A stretch of DNA of 64,000 nucleotides from Pseudomonas sp. efr-133-TYG-5 (lineage in GTDB: Bacteria > Pseudomonadota > Gammaproteobacteria > Pseudomonadales > Pseudomonadaceae), in the NCBI RefSeq assembly GCF_030209175.1, contig NZ_JARVSM010000001.1, positions 2,604,001 through 2,668,000 of the forward strand. The letters are read 5' to 3'. This document shows positions 1-9,319 of the stretch, piece after piece. Each line of letters starts with the position of its first letter. Within the stretch, counting starts at the first letter, position 1. The position numbers and the translations under genes are program-made. A model generated the notes under the pieces. It saw only the letters and a list, made by a program, of their open reading frames with translations, was not told where the DNA came from and did not search any database.

Positions 1-55
1 ACCGGATCAGATGCGGTCTGCACCGCTTGTTCGACAAAAGTTTTAGGGCGGCAAA

Positions 56-119
56 TTGACACACCGCCACCAAGGCTTTTACCCTAGCCGACAGCGATTG
101 TAAATTGGTATTACCAATT
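56..119 (+). promoter_or_regulatory. lldP promoter and LldR-type operator
   Basis: A TTGACA box at 56-61 is followed 18 nt later by TACCCT (80-85), a weak -10. Just downstream lies the perfect 17-bp palindrome AATTGGTATTACCAATT at 103-119. FadR-subfamily GntR regulators such as LldR bind palindromes of this form. Its place just downstream of the predicted transcription start fits repression relieved by lactate. The regulator gene itself is not in the window; it probably lies to the left. The promoter boxes are my reading, while the palindrome is seen directly. Confidence 0.6.
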
Positions 120-170
120 ATCCAAAAACGCTGACAGTGCCTGACCAACAACAATTAGGGGCCACCCCAT

Positions 171-1865
171 ATGCAAACCTGGCAACAGCTCTACAGCCCG
201 CTCGGCAGTCTCGGCGTGTCCGCACTCGCGGCCGTCACCCCCATCGTATTTTTCTTTCTCGCCCTGGCGGTGTTCCGCCTCAAAGGTCATGTCGCCGGCA
301 GCATCACGCTGGCCCTGGCGATCCTGGTGGCGATCTTCGCGTTCCACATGCCGGTCGACATGGCTCTCGCTGCCGCCGGGTATGGCTTTGCCTATGGCCT
401 GTGGCCGATTGCCTGGATCATTGTCGCAGCGGTGTTCCTGTACAAACTGACGGTCAAGAGTGGTCAGTTCGAAGTCATCCGCAGCTCGGTGCTGTCGATC
501 ACCGATGACCAGCGCCTGCAGGTATTGCTGATCGGTTTCTGCTTCGGCGCGTTCCTCGAAGGGGCGGCCGGCTTCGGTGCGCCAGTGGCCATCACCGCCG
601 CACTGCTGGTCGGCCTGGGCTTCAACCCGCTGTACGCCGCCGGCCTGTGCCTGATTGCCAACACCGCGCCCGTGGCCTTCGGTGCCCTGGGGATTCCGAT
701 CATCGTCGCGGGCCAGGTCACCGGCATCGACGCCTTCAAGATCGGCGCCATGACCGGTCGCCAACTGCCCCTGCTGTCGCTGTTCGTACCGTTCTGGCTG
801 GTGTTCATGATGGACGGCCTGCGCGGCGTTCGCGAAACCTGGCCGGCCGCCCTGGTCGCTGGCCTGAGCTTCGCCGTGACCCAGTACTTCACCTCGAACT
901 TCATCGGCCCGGAACTGCCGGACATCACCTCGGCCCTGGCCAGCCTGATTGCCCTGACCCTGTTCCTGAAGGTCTGGCAGCCAAAACGTGCCGCCGGCCA
1001 ACACATTGCCGGCGCCGTATCGGCCTCGGTGGTGAGCGCCAGCGTCGGCGGTTTCGGCCAGAAGCGCACCACCGTGGCTTCGCCCTACAGCCTGGGGGAA
1101 ATTTTCAAGGCGTGGTCGCCGTTCCTGATCCTCACCGTGCTGGTGACGATCTGGACGCTCAAGCCATTCAAGGCGATGTTCGCCGCTGGCGGCGCGATGT
1201 ACGCCTGGGTGTTCAACTTTGCCATCCCGCACCTCGATCAACTGGTGATCAAGACCGCGCCGATCGTCGCCACCCCGACGGCCATCCCGGCGGTGTTCAA
1301 ACTCGACCCGATCTCCGCGACCGGCACCGCGATTTTCTTTTCCGCGCTGATCTCGATGCTGGTGCTGAAGATCAATTTCAAAACTGGTCTGACCACTTTG
1401 AAAGAGACCTTCTACGAACTGCGCTGGCCTATCCTGTCGATCGGCATGGTGCTGGCGTTCGCCTTCGTCACCAACTACTCGGGCATGTCTTCGACCATGG
1501 CCCTGGTGCTGGCGGCGACCGGCGCCGCGTTTCCGTTCTTCTCGCCATTCCTGGGCTGGCTGGGCGTGTTCCTCACCGGCTCGGATACCTCGTCCAACGC
1601 CCTGTTCAGTTCGCTGCAGGCCACCACCGCACATCAGATCGGCGTCAACGACACGCTGTTGGTCGCGGCGAACACCAGCGGCGGCGTCACCGGCAAAATG
1701 ATTTCCCCGCAATCGATCGCCGTGGCCTGCGCCGCGACCGGTCTGGTGGGCAAGGAATCGGATCTGTTCCGCTTCACCCTCAAGCACAGCCTATTCTTTG
1801 CAACGATCGTTGGCCTGATCACGCTGGCGCAGGCCTACTGGTTCACCGGCATGCTGGTGCACTAA
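171..1865 (+). CDS. lldP: L-lactate permease (LldP/GlcA family)
   Basis: A 564-aa integral membrane protein that imports L-lactate (and probably D-lactate or glycolate) by proton symport across the inner membrane. Hydrophobic segments alternate along the whole length, and the family-typical block [14 protein letters not shown] lies near residue 130, with [16 protein letters not shown] text near residue 505. The length matches the family (about 550-565 aa). The ATG at 171 has a GGGG-rich ribosome site about 10 nt upstream. It leads the lactate operon, with 150 nt before lutA, and is preceded by an LldR-type palindrome. Confidence 0.93.
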   Translation: MQTWQQLYSPLGSLGVSALAAVTPIVFFFLALAVFRLKGHVAGSITLALAILVAIFAFHMPVDMALAAAGYGFAYGLWPIAWIIVAAVFLYKLTVKSGQFEVIRSSVLSITDDQRLQVLLIGFCFGAFLEGAAGFGAPVAITAALLVGLGFNPLYAAGLCLIANTAPVAFGALGIPIIVAGQVTGIDAFKIGAMTGRQLPLLSLFVPFWLVFMMDGLRGVRETWPAALVAGLSFAVTQYFTSNFIGPELPDITSALASLIALTLFLKVWQPKRAAGQHIAGAVSASVVSASVGGFGQKRTTVASPYSLGEIFKAWSPFLILTVLVTIWTLKPFKAMFAAGGAMYAWVFNFAIPHLDQLVIKTAPIVATPTAIPAVFKLDPISATGTAIFFSALISMLVLKINFKTGLTTLKETFYELRWPILSIGMVLAFAFVTNYSGMSSTMALVLAATGAAFPFFSPFLGWLGVFLTGSDTSSNALFSSLQATTAHQIGVNDTLLVAANTSGGVTGKMISPQSIAVACAATGLVGKESDLFRFTLKHSLFFATIVGLITLAQAYWFTGMLVH

Positions 1866-1890
1866 GACGACAAGCGACATGGAAATAACC

Positions 1891-1915
1891 GACGCCGGTA
1901 GGTGATTCCGGCGTC
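1891..1915 (+). other. Intercistronic hairpin between lldP and lutA
   Basis: GACGCCGG (1891-1898) pairs with CCGGCGTC (1908-1915), an 8-bp GC-rich stem with a 9-nt loop. There is no T-run, so it is more likely an RNA-stability or partial attenuation element in the 150-nt lldP-lutA spacer than a full terminator. Confidence 0.4.
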
Positions 1916-2015
1916 AGCAATTCACAACCCGGTCTGTAAGGCTGCTGAAAGCCACACGCTCTATATTCAGCGGCCGCCACAGACGGATAACCGGGCCCAC
2001 CCGGAGACACGCCTG

Positions 2016-2840
2016 ATGAGCGAGCTTTTTTACAACGCTGTGCCGAACGCGACCCGCGTCGCCCCGCCACTGCCCGAGCCCCGGCAATACCCCAGCGAGA
2101 AGCCGTCGCGGGTCTACCTGTTCGGTACGTGCGTGGTCGACCTGTTCTACCCCGAAGCCGGGATGGACGCGATCCACTTGCTGGAACGCGAAGGCATCCG
2201 CGTCGATTACCCGCAAGGGCAGAGCTGCTGCGGACAACCGGCCTACACCTCGGGTTACACCGAGCAGGCGCGGACAGTGGCGCGCTCGCAACTGGCGCTG
2301 TTTGCCGGTGACTATCCGGTGGTGGTGCCGTCCGGGTCCTGCGCGGGCATGCTGCGCGAGCACTACGCCGACTTGTTCAAGGACGAGCCGCAAACGTTGC
2401 AACAGGTGCAGGCCCTGGCGGCCCGCACCTATGAACTGGCCGAGTTCCTGCTGTTTGTCTGCAAGGTGCAGCTCAAGGACAGCGGCGAGCCGGTGAAAGT
2501 GGCGCTGCACACTTCGTGTTCGGCGCGGCGGGAAATGAACACCCACCTGCACGGCCGCGAGTTGTTGGCGCAGTTGAGCAATGTGGAACGGGTCAACCAT
2601 GACCACGAAAGCGAATGCTGTGGCTTCGGTGGGACTTTCAGCGTCCGTATGCCGGACATTTCCGGCGCGATGGTGGCCGACAAGACCCGCGCCCTGAAGG
2701 AATCCGGCGCGCACAAAGTGCTGAGTGCCGACTGCGGCTGTTTGATGAACATCAACGGCGCATTGGAGAAACAAAAAGAAGCGCTGCGCGGGCAACATCT
2801 CGCCAGCTTTCTGTGGCAACGAACCGGAGGTGCGCAATGA
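2016..2840 (+). CDS. lutA: Lactate utilization protein LutA (LldE), CCG-domain Fe-S protein
   Basis: A 274-aa cytoplasmic subunit of the LutABC L-lactate oxidase complex, which oxidises L-lactate to pyruvate. It has the two cysteine-rich CCG modules of the family: GQSCCGQPAYTSGY near residue 70 and ESECCGFGGTFSV near residue 205. An in-frame upstream extension exists, but the ATG at 2016 is preceded by CCGGAG and begins the conserved text (YLFGTCVVDLFYP), so I use it. Its TGA overlaps the ATG of lutB by 4 nt, implying translational coupling. Confidence 0.92.
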   Translation: MSELFYNAVPNATRVAPPLPEPRQYPSEKPSRVYLFGTCVVDLFYPEAGMDAIHLLEREGIRVDYPQGQSCCGQPAYTSGYTEQARTVARSQLALFAGDYPVVVPSGSCAGMLREHYADLFKDEPQTLQQVQALAARTYELAEFLLFVCKVQLKDSGEPVKVALHTSCSARREMNTHLHGRELLAQLSNVERVNHDHESECCGFGGTFSVRMPDISGAMVADKTRALKESGAHKVLSADCGCLMNINGALEKQKEALRGQHLASFLWQRTGGAQ

Positions 2841-4291
2841 GCACCTCGACGATTATTCCTACGGTTGCCGTAGAAGAAGACTTCCGCACCCGGGCGCACA
2901 ACGCCTTGGGTGACCCGCAGTTACGGAACAACTTCCGTACTGCCATGGATTCACTGATGACCAAGCGGGCCGTGGCTTTCAGCGACCCACAGGAAAGAGA
3001 ACAGCTGCGCGCCCTGGGCAACTCGATCAGGGCGCGTGCGCTCTCCAAGTTGCCCGACCTGCTCGAGCAACTGGAACAGAACCTGACCCGCAACGGTGTG
3101 ACAGTGCACTGGGCGGAAACGGTGGACGAGGCCAATGGCATCGTTCTTTCGATCATCCGCGCTCACGAGGCGCGGCAAGTGATCAAGGGCAAATCGATGG
3201 TCAGCGAAGAGATGGAGATGAACCATTTCCTCGAGGCTCGGGACATTGAATGTCTGGAGTCCGACATGGGGGAATACATCGTCCAGCTCGACCACGAGAA
3301 GCCTTCACACATCATTATGCCGGCGATCCACAAGAATGCCGGTCAGGTCGCGTCCTTGTTCCACGACAAACTTGGCGTGGAATACACCAAGGACGTTGAC
3401 CAACTCATTCAGATCGGCCGCAGGGTCCTGCGGCAGAAATTCTTCGAAGCGGACATCGGCGTTTCCGGCGTCAACTTCGCCGTCGCCGAAACCGGCACCC
3501 TGCTGCTGGTGGAAAACGAAGGCAACGGGCGCATGACCACCACCGTGCCACCGGTGCACATCGCCGTCACCGGCATCGAAAAGGTTGTGGAAAACCTGCG
3601 CGACGTAGTGCCGCTGCTGTCGCTGCTGACCCGCTCGGCGCTGGGCATTCCGATCACCACCTACGTCAACATGATCTCCGGGCCGCGCAAGGCGCATGAG
3701 CTCGACGGCCCGCAGGAAGTGCACTTGGTGCTGCTCGACAACGGTCGCAGCCAGGCCTTTGCCGACAGCGAACTGCGCCAGACCCTCAACTGCATCCGCT
3801 GCGGCGCCTGCATGAATCATTGCCCGGTCTACACCCGTGTCGGTGGCCACACCTATGGCGAGGTGTACCCGGGGCCGATCGGCAAAATCATCACCCCGCA
3901 CATGGTCGGCCTGGCCAAGGTGCCCGACCACCCCAGCGCTTCGTCGCTGTGCGGCGCCTGCGGTGAAGTGTGCCCGGTGAAGATTCCGATCCCGGCGCTG
4001 TTGCGGCGCCTGCGCGAGGAAAACGTCAAGGCTCCGGACAGCCCGAATCAAGTGATGCGCGGCCAGGGCAGCAAGTATTCGCGCAAGGAACGTTTCATCT
4101 GGAACGCCTGGGCGAAACTCAACAGCTCGCCGACGCTGTACCGCCTGTTCGGCTTCTTCGCCACGCGCCTGCGCGCCCTGACGCCAAGCGATGTCGGGCC
4201 GTGGACGCAAAACCACAGTGCACCGAAACCCGCCGCCCGCTCATTGCATGACCTGGCCCGCGAGCATCTGGCCAAACAGGGAGACCGCTGA
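2837..4291 (+). CDS. lutB: Lactate utilization iron-sulfur protein LutB (LldF)
   Basis: A 484-aa protein, the electron-transfer subunit of LutABC. The N-terminal LUD domain covers roughly residues 60-300. Two [4Fe-4S] motifs follow: CIRCGACMNHCP near residue 318 and CGACGEVCP near residue 373. A C-terminal DUF3390-type tail completes the normal family length. The ATG at 2837 lies inside the lutA stop region (ATGA) with GGAGGTGCGCA just upstream, and the stop overlaps lutC in the same way. No lldD-type FMN lactate dehydrogenase is present in this operon, so LutABC is the likely L-lactate oxidase. Confidence 0.93.
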   Translation: MSTSTIIPTVAVEEDFRTRAHNALGDPQLRNNFRTAMDSLMTKRAVAFSDPQEREQLRALGNSIRARALSKLPDLLEQLEQNLTRNGVTVHWAETVDEANGIVLSIIRAHEARQVIKGKSMVSEEMEMNHFLEARDIECLESDMGEYIVQLDHEKPSHIIMPAIHKNAGQVASLFHDKLGVEYTKDVDQLIQIGRRVLRQKFFEADIGVSGVNFAVAETGTLLLVENEGNGRMTTTVPPVHIAVTGIEKVVENLRDVVPLLSLLTRSALGIPITTYVNMISGPRKAHELDGPQEVHLVLLDNGRSQAFADSELRQTLNCIRCGACMNHCPVYTRVGGHTYGEVYPGPIGKIITPHMVGLAKVPDHPSASSLCGACGEVCPVKIPIPALLRRLREENVKAPDSPNQVMRGQGSKYSRKERFIWNAWAKLNSSPTLYRLFGFFATRLRALTPSDVGPWTQNHSAPKPAARSLHDLAREHLAKQGDR

Positions 4292-4962
4292 TGAGCGCCA
4301 AGCAAAACATCCTCGCCAAGCTTCGGAAAAGTCTGACCGGCGCCACGCCAATCGCCGACAACTTCGACGTCGATCTGGTGACGCAGCCATACACCTACAG
4401 CGCCGAGCAACGCATCCCGCAATTGCGCAAACTGATGGAAGCGGTGCACACCGAGATCCACCTGACGTCCGGCGCAGACTGGCCGGCGCTGCTCGCGCAG
4501 TTGCTGCGCGACCGCCAGTTGCCGAGCCTGCTGATCGCACCGACCACGCCTCACGGTCAGCTGATCACACAACACTGGGCGAACAATCCTGATCTGCCGG
4601 CGCTGAAATCCTACGAGCGGCCGATGGAAGACTGGAAAGCCGAACTGTTCAACGACACCCCGGCCAGCCTCACCGGCACCGTCGGTGCGATTGCCGCCAC
4701 GGGCAGTCTGATTCTCTGGCCGACCCGCGAAGAGCCACGGCTGATGAGCCTGGTGCCGCCGGTGCATTTCGCCCTGCTCAAGGCCAGCCAGATCCGCGAC
4801 AACTTCTATCAGGTGCAGCAGGAATTCGAGTGGGCGCAAGGCATGCCGACCAACGCGCTGCTGGTGTCGGGCCCGTCGAAAACCGCTGACATCGAGCAAG
4901 TGCTGGCCTACGGCGCCCACGGCCCGAAAGACCTAGTGGTGTTGATCCTGGAGGACCAATGA
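4291..4962 (+). CDS. lutC: Lactate utilization protein LutC (LldG)
   Basis: A 223-aa LUD-domain protein, the third subunit of the LutABC L-lactate oxidation complex. The conserved core includes TGTVGAIAATGSLILWP and PRLMSLVPPVHFALL near residues 125-165, as in LutC/YkgG proteins. It is joined to lutB by an ATGA overlap and to the following dehydrogenase by another, so the four genes 2016-7769 almost certainly share one transcript. Length and motifs are normal. Confidence 0.92.
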   Translation: MSAKQNILAKLRKSLTGATPIADNFDVDLVTQPYTYSAEQRIPQLRKLMEAVHTEIHLTSGADWPALLAQLLRDRQLPSLLIAPTTPHGQLITQHWANNPDLPALKSYERPMEDWKAELFNDTPASLTGTVGAIAATGSLILWPTREEPRLMSLVPPVHFALLKASQIRDNFYQVQQEFEWAQGMPTNALLVSGPSKTADIEQVLAYGAHGPKDLVVLILEDQ

Positions 4963-7769
4963 CCTTACCGGCCGCTTTCCTGCGTGATGCGCAGCAATTG
5001 ATTCCCGCCGATCGCCGCTTCGACGATCCGCTGTCGACCCTGGCCTTCGGCACCGACGCCAGTTTTTATCGGCTGATTCCCCAACTGGTGATCCGCGTCG
5101 AATCCGAAGACGAAGTGGTGGCACTGCTGCAACTGGCCCAGCGCGACCGCGTGCCGGTGACTTTCCGCGCCGCCGGCACCAGCCTGTCCGGGCAGGCGAT
5201 CAGCGACTCGGTGCTGATCGTGCTGGGTGACAACTGGAACGCCCGCGAAATTCGCGGCGAGGGCATGCAGATTCGTCTGCAACCCGGCGTGATCGGCGCG
5301 CAGGCCAATGCCTGGCTCGCGCCGTTCGGGCGCAAGATCGGCCCGGATCCGGCGTCGATCAACGCCTGCAAGATCGGCGGCATCGTCGCCAACAACGCCA
5401 GCGGCATGTGCTGTGGCACCGCGCAAAACACCTATCACACCTTGGCCGGGATTCGCCTGGTGCTGGCCGACGGCACACGCCTGGATACCGAAGACAGCGC
5501 CAGTGTCGCCGCTTTCCGCGCCAGCCACGGCGACCTGCTGCAACGCCTGGCAACACTGGGTCGCGAGACCCGCGCCAATGCCGAACTGGCTGCCAGAATT
5601 CGCCACAAATACCGTCTGAAAAATACCACCGGCCTGTCGCTGAACGCCCTGGTGGATTTCGACGAACCTGTGGATATCCTCAGCCACCTGCTGGTCGGCT
5701 CCGAAGGCACCCTCGGCTTCATCAGTGCGGTGACGTACGACACGGTGATCGACCACCCGCACAAGGCGTCGGCACTGATCGTTTTCCCTGATGTGGAAAC
5801 CTGCTGCAACGCCGTGACCGTGCTGAAAAGCCAACCGGTATCGGCCGTCGAACTGCTGGATCGACGCAGCCTGCGCTCGGTGCAGGACAAACCGGGCATG
5901 CCGGATTTCGTACAGCAGTTGTCGAATAATGCCTGCGCGTTGCTCATTGAATCCCGCGCCGCGTCGTCTACCTTGCTGCAGGAGCAACTGGCGCAGATCA
6001 TGGCGTCGCTCAGCAGTTTCCCGGTGGAAAAACAGGTCGACTTCAGCGAAGACCCTGTGGAAAACGCCAAGCTCTGGGCCATCCGCAAGGACACCTTCCC
6101 CGCCGTCGGCGCGGTGCGCAAAACCGGCACCACGGTGATCATCGAAGACGTGACCTTCCCGGTCGAACAACTGGCAATCGGCGTCAATCGTCTGATTGAG
6201 TTGTTCGACAAACATGCCTACGACGAAGCGATCCTTTTCGGACACGCACTGGAAGGCAATCTGCACTTCGTCTTCACCCAAGGCTTCAACAACCCGGAAG
6301 AAGTCGCCCGCTACCAGGCGTTCATGGACGACGTGGCGCAACTGGTGGCCGTGGAGTTCGGCGGATCGCTCAAGGCCGAACACGGCACCGGGCGCAACAT
6401 GGCGCCGTTCGTGGAATTGGAATGGGGCAGCGACGCCTATCAACTGATGTGGCAGCTCAAACGCCTGCTCGACCCCAACGGCATTCTCAATCCGGACGTG
6501 ATCCTCAGCGAAGACCCGCAGATCCACCTCAAGCACCTGAAACCGCTGCCGGCCGCCGACGAGATAGTCGACAAGTGCATCGAGTGCGGATTCTGCGAAC
6601 CGGTCTGCCCATCGAAAGGCCTGACCCTCAGTCCACGCCAGCGCATCGTGATCTGGCGCGACATCCAGGCGCGCAAACGCGCCGGCATCGACACCACTGA
6701 ACTGGAAAAAGCCTACGAGTACCAAGGCATCGACACCTGCGCCGCGACCGGCCTGTGTGCGCAACGTTGCCCCGTCGGCATCAATACCGGTGAGCTGGTG
6801 AAAAAGCTCCGCGCTCGCACCGCCACGCATACGAAAACGGCCAACTGGATCGAAGGAAATTTCGCCACGACCCTGCAAGGCGCACGCTTCACCCTGCACG
6901 TGGCCAACGGTGCGCGGATGCTGTTGGGGGCGCCGCGTCTGGCGAAACTTACCGCGACCCTGAATCGTTTGTCCAAGGGCCAGGTTCCGCTGTGGAGCAA
7001 CGCGATGCCGCAGCCGGAAAAAGCCATTCGCTTCAGCCCGAGCGAGGCGGACGAGCGTCCGCGTGTGGTGTATCTGGCGGCCTGCGTGTCGCGGGTCATG
7101 GGGCCGGCAGCGGGCGACAAGGAGCAGATGTCGCTCTATGACAAAACCCGCGGACTGCTGGAAAAGGCCGGTTACCAGGTGGTGTTTCCCGACAATCAGG
7201 ACAACCTCTGCTGCGGCCAGCCCTTCGCCTCCAAAGGCTATGCGGAGCAGGCCGAGCACAAGCGGCAGGAGCTGATCGGCGCGTTGCTGCAGGCCAGTCG
7301 CGGCGGCCTCGATCCGATCTATTGCGACACCAGTCCATGCACGTTGCGCCTGGTGCAGGATGTCGCAGAGACCCGCCTGGATCTGTACGATCCGGTGCGC
7401 TTCATTCGTACGCATTTGCTGGATCGGCTGGAATTCACCCCTCAGGAAGCACCGATTGCCGTGCATGTGACATGCAGCACGCAGCATCTGGGCGAAAGCC
7501 AGGCGCTGATCGATGTGGCGCGCAAGTGCAGCAAAACCGTGGTCATTCCCGAAGGCATTCACTGCTGTGGATTTGCCGGCGACAAGGGCTTTACCACGCC
7601 GGAACTGAACAGCCACGCCCTGCGCACGCTCAAGGACGCGGTGCAGCATTGCAGTGAAGGAATTTCCACCAGCCGCACGTGCGAAATCGGCCTGACCCAG
7701 CATGGCGGGATCGATTACCACGGTCTGGTTTACCTGGTGGATCGGGTGACCCGGGCCAAGGCCTGCTGA
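4959..7769 (+). CDS. FAD-linked D-lactate-type dehydrogenase with fused Fe-S/CCG module
   Basis: A 936-aa fusion resembling Pseudomonas quinone-linked D-lactate dehydrogenase and YdiJ. Residues ~40-170 form a FAD_binding_4 domain (AGTSLSGQAISD). The FAD-oxidase C-terminal domain follows to about residue 520. Two [4Fe-4S] clusters are indicated by CIECGFCEPVCP near 540 and CAATGLCAQRCPVG near 596. CCG motifs NLCCGQPFASKGY and IHCCGFAGDKGF lie near 750 and 870. Its place after lutABC makes D-lactate the likeliest substrate, donating electrons to the quinone pool. Other D-2-hydroxyacids (for example 2-hydroxyglutarate, the YdiJ substrate) cannot be excluded. Confidence 0.88.
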   Translation: MTLPAAFLRDAQQLIPADRRFDDPLSTLAFGTDASFYRLIPQLVIRVESEDEVVALLQLAQRDRVPVTFRAAGTSLSGQAISDSVLIVLGDNWNAREIRGEGMQIRLQPGVIGAQANAWLAPFGRKIGPDPASINACKIGGIVANNASGMCCGTAQNTYHTLAGIRLVLADGTRLDTEDSASVAAFRASHGDLLQRLATLGRETRANAELAARIRHKYRLKNTTGLSLNALVDFDEPVDILSHLLVGSEGTLGFISAVTYDTVIDHPHKASALIVFPDVETCCNAVTVLKSQPVSAVELLDRRSLRSVQDKPGMPDFVQQLSNNACALLIESRAASSTLLQEQLAQIMASLSSFPVEKQVDFSEDPVENAKLWAIRKDTFPAVGAVRKTGTTVIIEDVTFPVEQLAIGVNRLIELFDKHAYDEAILFGHALEGNLHFVFTQGFNNPEEVARYQAFMDDVAQLVAVEFGGSLKAEHGTGRNMAPFVELEWGSDAYQLMWQLKRLLDPNGILNPDVILSEDPQIHLKHLKPLPAADEIVDKCIECGFCEPVCPSKGLTLSPRQRIVIWRDIQARKRAGIDTTELEKAYEYQGIDTCAATGLCAQRCPVGINTGELVKKLRARTATHTKTANWIEGNFATTLQGARFTLHVANGARMLLGAPRLAKLTATLNRLSKGQVPLWSNAMPQPEKAIRFSPSEADERPRVVYLAACVSRVMGPAAGDKEQMSLYDKTRGLLEKAGYQVVFPDNQDNLCCGQPFASKGYAEQAEHKRQELIGALLQASRGGLDPIYCDTSPCTLRLVQDVAETRLDLYDPVRFIRTHLLDRLEFTPQEAPIAVHVTCSTQHLGESQALIDVARKCSKTVVIPEGIHCCGFAGDKGFTTPELNSHALRTLKDAVQHCSEGISTSRTCEIGLTQHGGIDYHGLVYLVDRVTRAKAC

Positions 7770-7900
7770 AGAAAAACAGAACCCTTCGACGCGACGGCAG
7801 TCCACAGAACAGGCCTCGAACACACGGGGCTGTTCCGCCTTTCGCTGGCCTGATGTGACGGTCAGCGAACGTCTGGATTCCTCAGTGCAAGGAGATACTC

Positions 7901-8182
7901 ATGAAGCATTCTGTACTGTTAGGCCTGTTCGTTACTGCCTCGATGATGGCGTCCACTTCGTTCGCCGATGGCAAGCCTGCCGACCTGTGCGAAGCGAACC
8001 TGCAAAAAATCCAAAGCGCCAGCACGCAATATCAAACGTCACCGGAGCTGAATTCGCGGGTTTCCGCCAGCCTCAACAAAGCCCAAGGCCTCAAGGCCCA
8101 GGGCCGGATTGACGACTGCCTGGCGGAAACCCAGCAGACTCTTCTGCTCATCGAGAAATCGACGGGCGACACCAAGAAATAA
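7901..8182 (+). CDS. Small secreted hypothetical protein (copy 1 of a tandem pair)
   Basis: A 93-aa protein with a clear Sec signal peptide (MKHSVLLGLFVTASMMASTSFA, cleavage near residue 22). The mature part is helical and contains two cysteines in the contexts DLCEANLQ and DDCLAET. AAGGAGAT precedes the ATG. The next gene, at 8376, has the same architecture (signal peptide, xLCxxNLQ, KAQ-rich middle, DC), so the two look like an ancient tandem duplication. The cysteine pair could form one disulfide in the periplasm. No function is recognised. Confidence 0.75.
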   Translation: MKHSVLLGLFVTASMMASTSFADGKPADLCEANLQKIQSASTQYQTSPELNSRVSASLNKAQGLKAQGRIDDCLAETQQTLLLIEKSTGDTKK

Positions 8183-8375
8183 TCCGCGGGTCGCTCAGGC
8201 TGTGGGTCGGCGTTATTTAGCGCAAGTTTGCTTGGTCGCAACGTAAAAAAAACCGAATTCCTGTGCGCCGGCGCGGTCGATTGATCAGGCGCGATACGAA
8301 CGCGGCCTGTTACGACCTCGGCATCGCCGCCAGATCGTCCGGCAGCACCGAGACCAACTGTTCAAGGAGATACCC

Positions 8376-8651
8376 ATGAAGCTTTCTGCAATGGCTGGAT
8401 TGTTCATCGCTGGTGCCCTGCTGACGTCGCCGGTGTTTGCGGCAGACAAAGATCTTTGTGCCGGGAATCTTCAAACCATCAAGGATTTTGTTACCAGTCA
8501 ACCGTCCATTCCCGAGTCGTCCATGAACAACGTCAAGGATGCCCAGGAAAAAGCCCAGGCCGCCCAGGCTGCGGGCAACGACAAGGATTGCGTCGAGATC
8601 ACTTCGTCGCTGATCACGAAAATGCAGATTCGCAATCCGACACGTAACTGA
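8376..8651 (+). CDS. Small secreted hypothetical protein (copy 2 of a tandem pair)
   Basis: A 91-aa paralogue of the gene at 7901. It has a signal peptide ending near VFAA (residue 23), then DLCAGNLQTI, a KAQAAQAAGNDKDC segment and a short basic tail. The two cysteines are conserved with copy 1. AAGGAGAT precedes the ATG in both genes. A strong TTCG-loop hairpin ends the transcript just after the stop. The 194-nt gap to copy 1 holds an A-run but no recognised element. Function unknown. Confidence 0.75.
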   Translation: MKLSAMAGLFIAGALLTSPVFAADKDLCAGNLQTIKDFVTSQPSIPESSMNNVKDAQEKAQAAQAAGNDKDCVEITSSLITKMQIRNPTRN

Positions 8652-8657
8652 CACGGC

Positions 8658-8681
8658 AAGGCCAACCTTCGGGTTGGCCTT
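8658..8681 (+). terminator. Terminator after the secreted-protein pair
   Basis: AAGGCCAACC, a TTCG tetraloop, then GGTTGGCCTT give a 10-bp perfect stem 7 nt after the stop of the second small gene. The T-run is short, but the very stable TTCG loop is typical of Pseudomonas terminators. Confidence 0.75.
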
Positions 8682-8746
8682 CGCCAGCCGTTTGGCGTAC
8701 ACTGCGCAGGCTTGTTGCCCAAGCAGATGTACCGGGCAATGAGTTC

Positions 8747-9136
8747 GGGGCCGATTAGGATTCGACGCCGGTGACGAAACTTTAGGTGCATGCCGACTTG
8801 GTAACAGAAGTCGTAAATCCACTGTTGCAACTTCTTATAGTTGCCAATGACGACCAATACGGTGCTGCTCTCGCTGCTTAATTGCAGCTGACATGCACTC
8901 CTGGTGCCTTCGGGCCCAGCAATCATCAGGGGATGTCTGTAAACCCGAAATGATTGTCATATAGAACAGAATCGCCGTGCAGTACGTTGTGGACGAAGCG
9001 GCTAAAACTTACACAACTCGCCCAAAGCACCCTGCCCGTCGGGTCGCTGAGGGTTAACTTAATAGACACGGCTACGCATGTAGTACCGACAGCGGAGCAC
9101 TGGCGGACGGGGGTTCAAATCCCCCCGGCTCCACCA
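8747..9136 (+). ncRNA. ssrA: tmRNA (ssrA)
   Basis: This is the one-piece tmRNA of trans-translation, which rescues stalled ribosomes with SmpB. The 5' end GGGGCCG pairs with CGGCTCC before the terminal ACCA, including the G-U pair at the third position that alanyl-tRNA synthetase reads. The T-arm GGTTCAAATCC lies just before. The tag frame at 8843-8878 reads ANDDQYGAALAA and ends in TAA (8879-8881). The 3' end is the insertion site of the island that follows; the integrase starts only 183 nt beyond it. Confidence 0.97.
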
Positions 9137-9147
9137 CTTCATCATCT

Positions 9148-9173
9148 AAAGACGTCCACGGACGTCTTTTTTT
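9148..9173 (+). terminator. ssrA terminator
   Basis: AAAGACGTC (9148-9156), a 4-nt loop, GACGTCTTT (9161-9169) and a T-run lie 12 nt after the tmRNA CCA. It lies inside the island as drawn, so the element appears to supply ssrA with a new terminator. Confidence 0.85.
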
Positions 9174-9250
9174 GTGCCTGAAATCCAGTAAATACGGGGG
9201 TTTCAGGGCCATTGGGCTCCACAGCGCTTCAGGCAGATCCATTTTGAAAT

Positions 9251-9298
9251 GTATTCCAAGGCGTATTCCAAGCGCGTGACTGGTAAATTTTGGAATAC
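9251..9298. repeat. Left integrase arm-type repeats
   Basis: GTATTCCAAG occurs twice in tandem at 9251-9260 and 9263-9272, and its inverse TTGGAATAC at 9290-9298, between ssrA and the integrase ATG. Tyrosine recombinases with an N-terminal arm-binding domain use such short direct and inverted repeats beside the core site. A further GTATTCCAA occurs at the opposite island end (42501). The binding role is inferred. Confidence 0.6.
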
Positions 9299-9319
9299 AC
9301 AAACAGCGCTGGAGTACCC

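Noticed and set aside
111..1787. Very long minus-strand frames opposite lldP and other high-GC core genes (for example 4965-7823, 48138-50150)
   Set aside because: They are antisense shadows caused by strong GC bias; composition is His/Arg/Gln-rich and the plus-strand genes are clear families.
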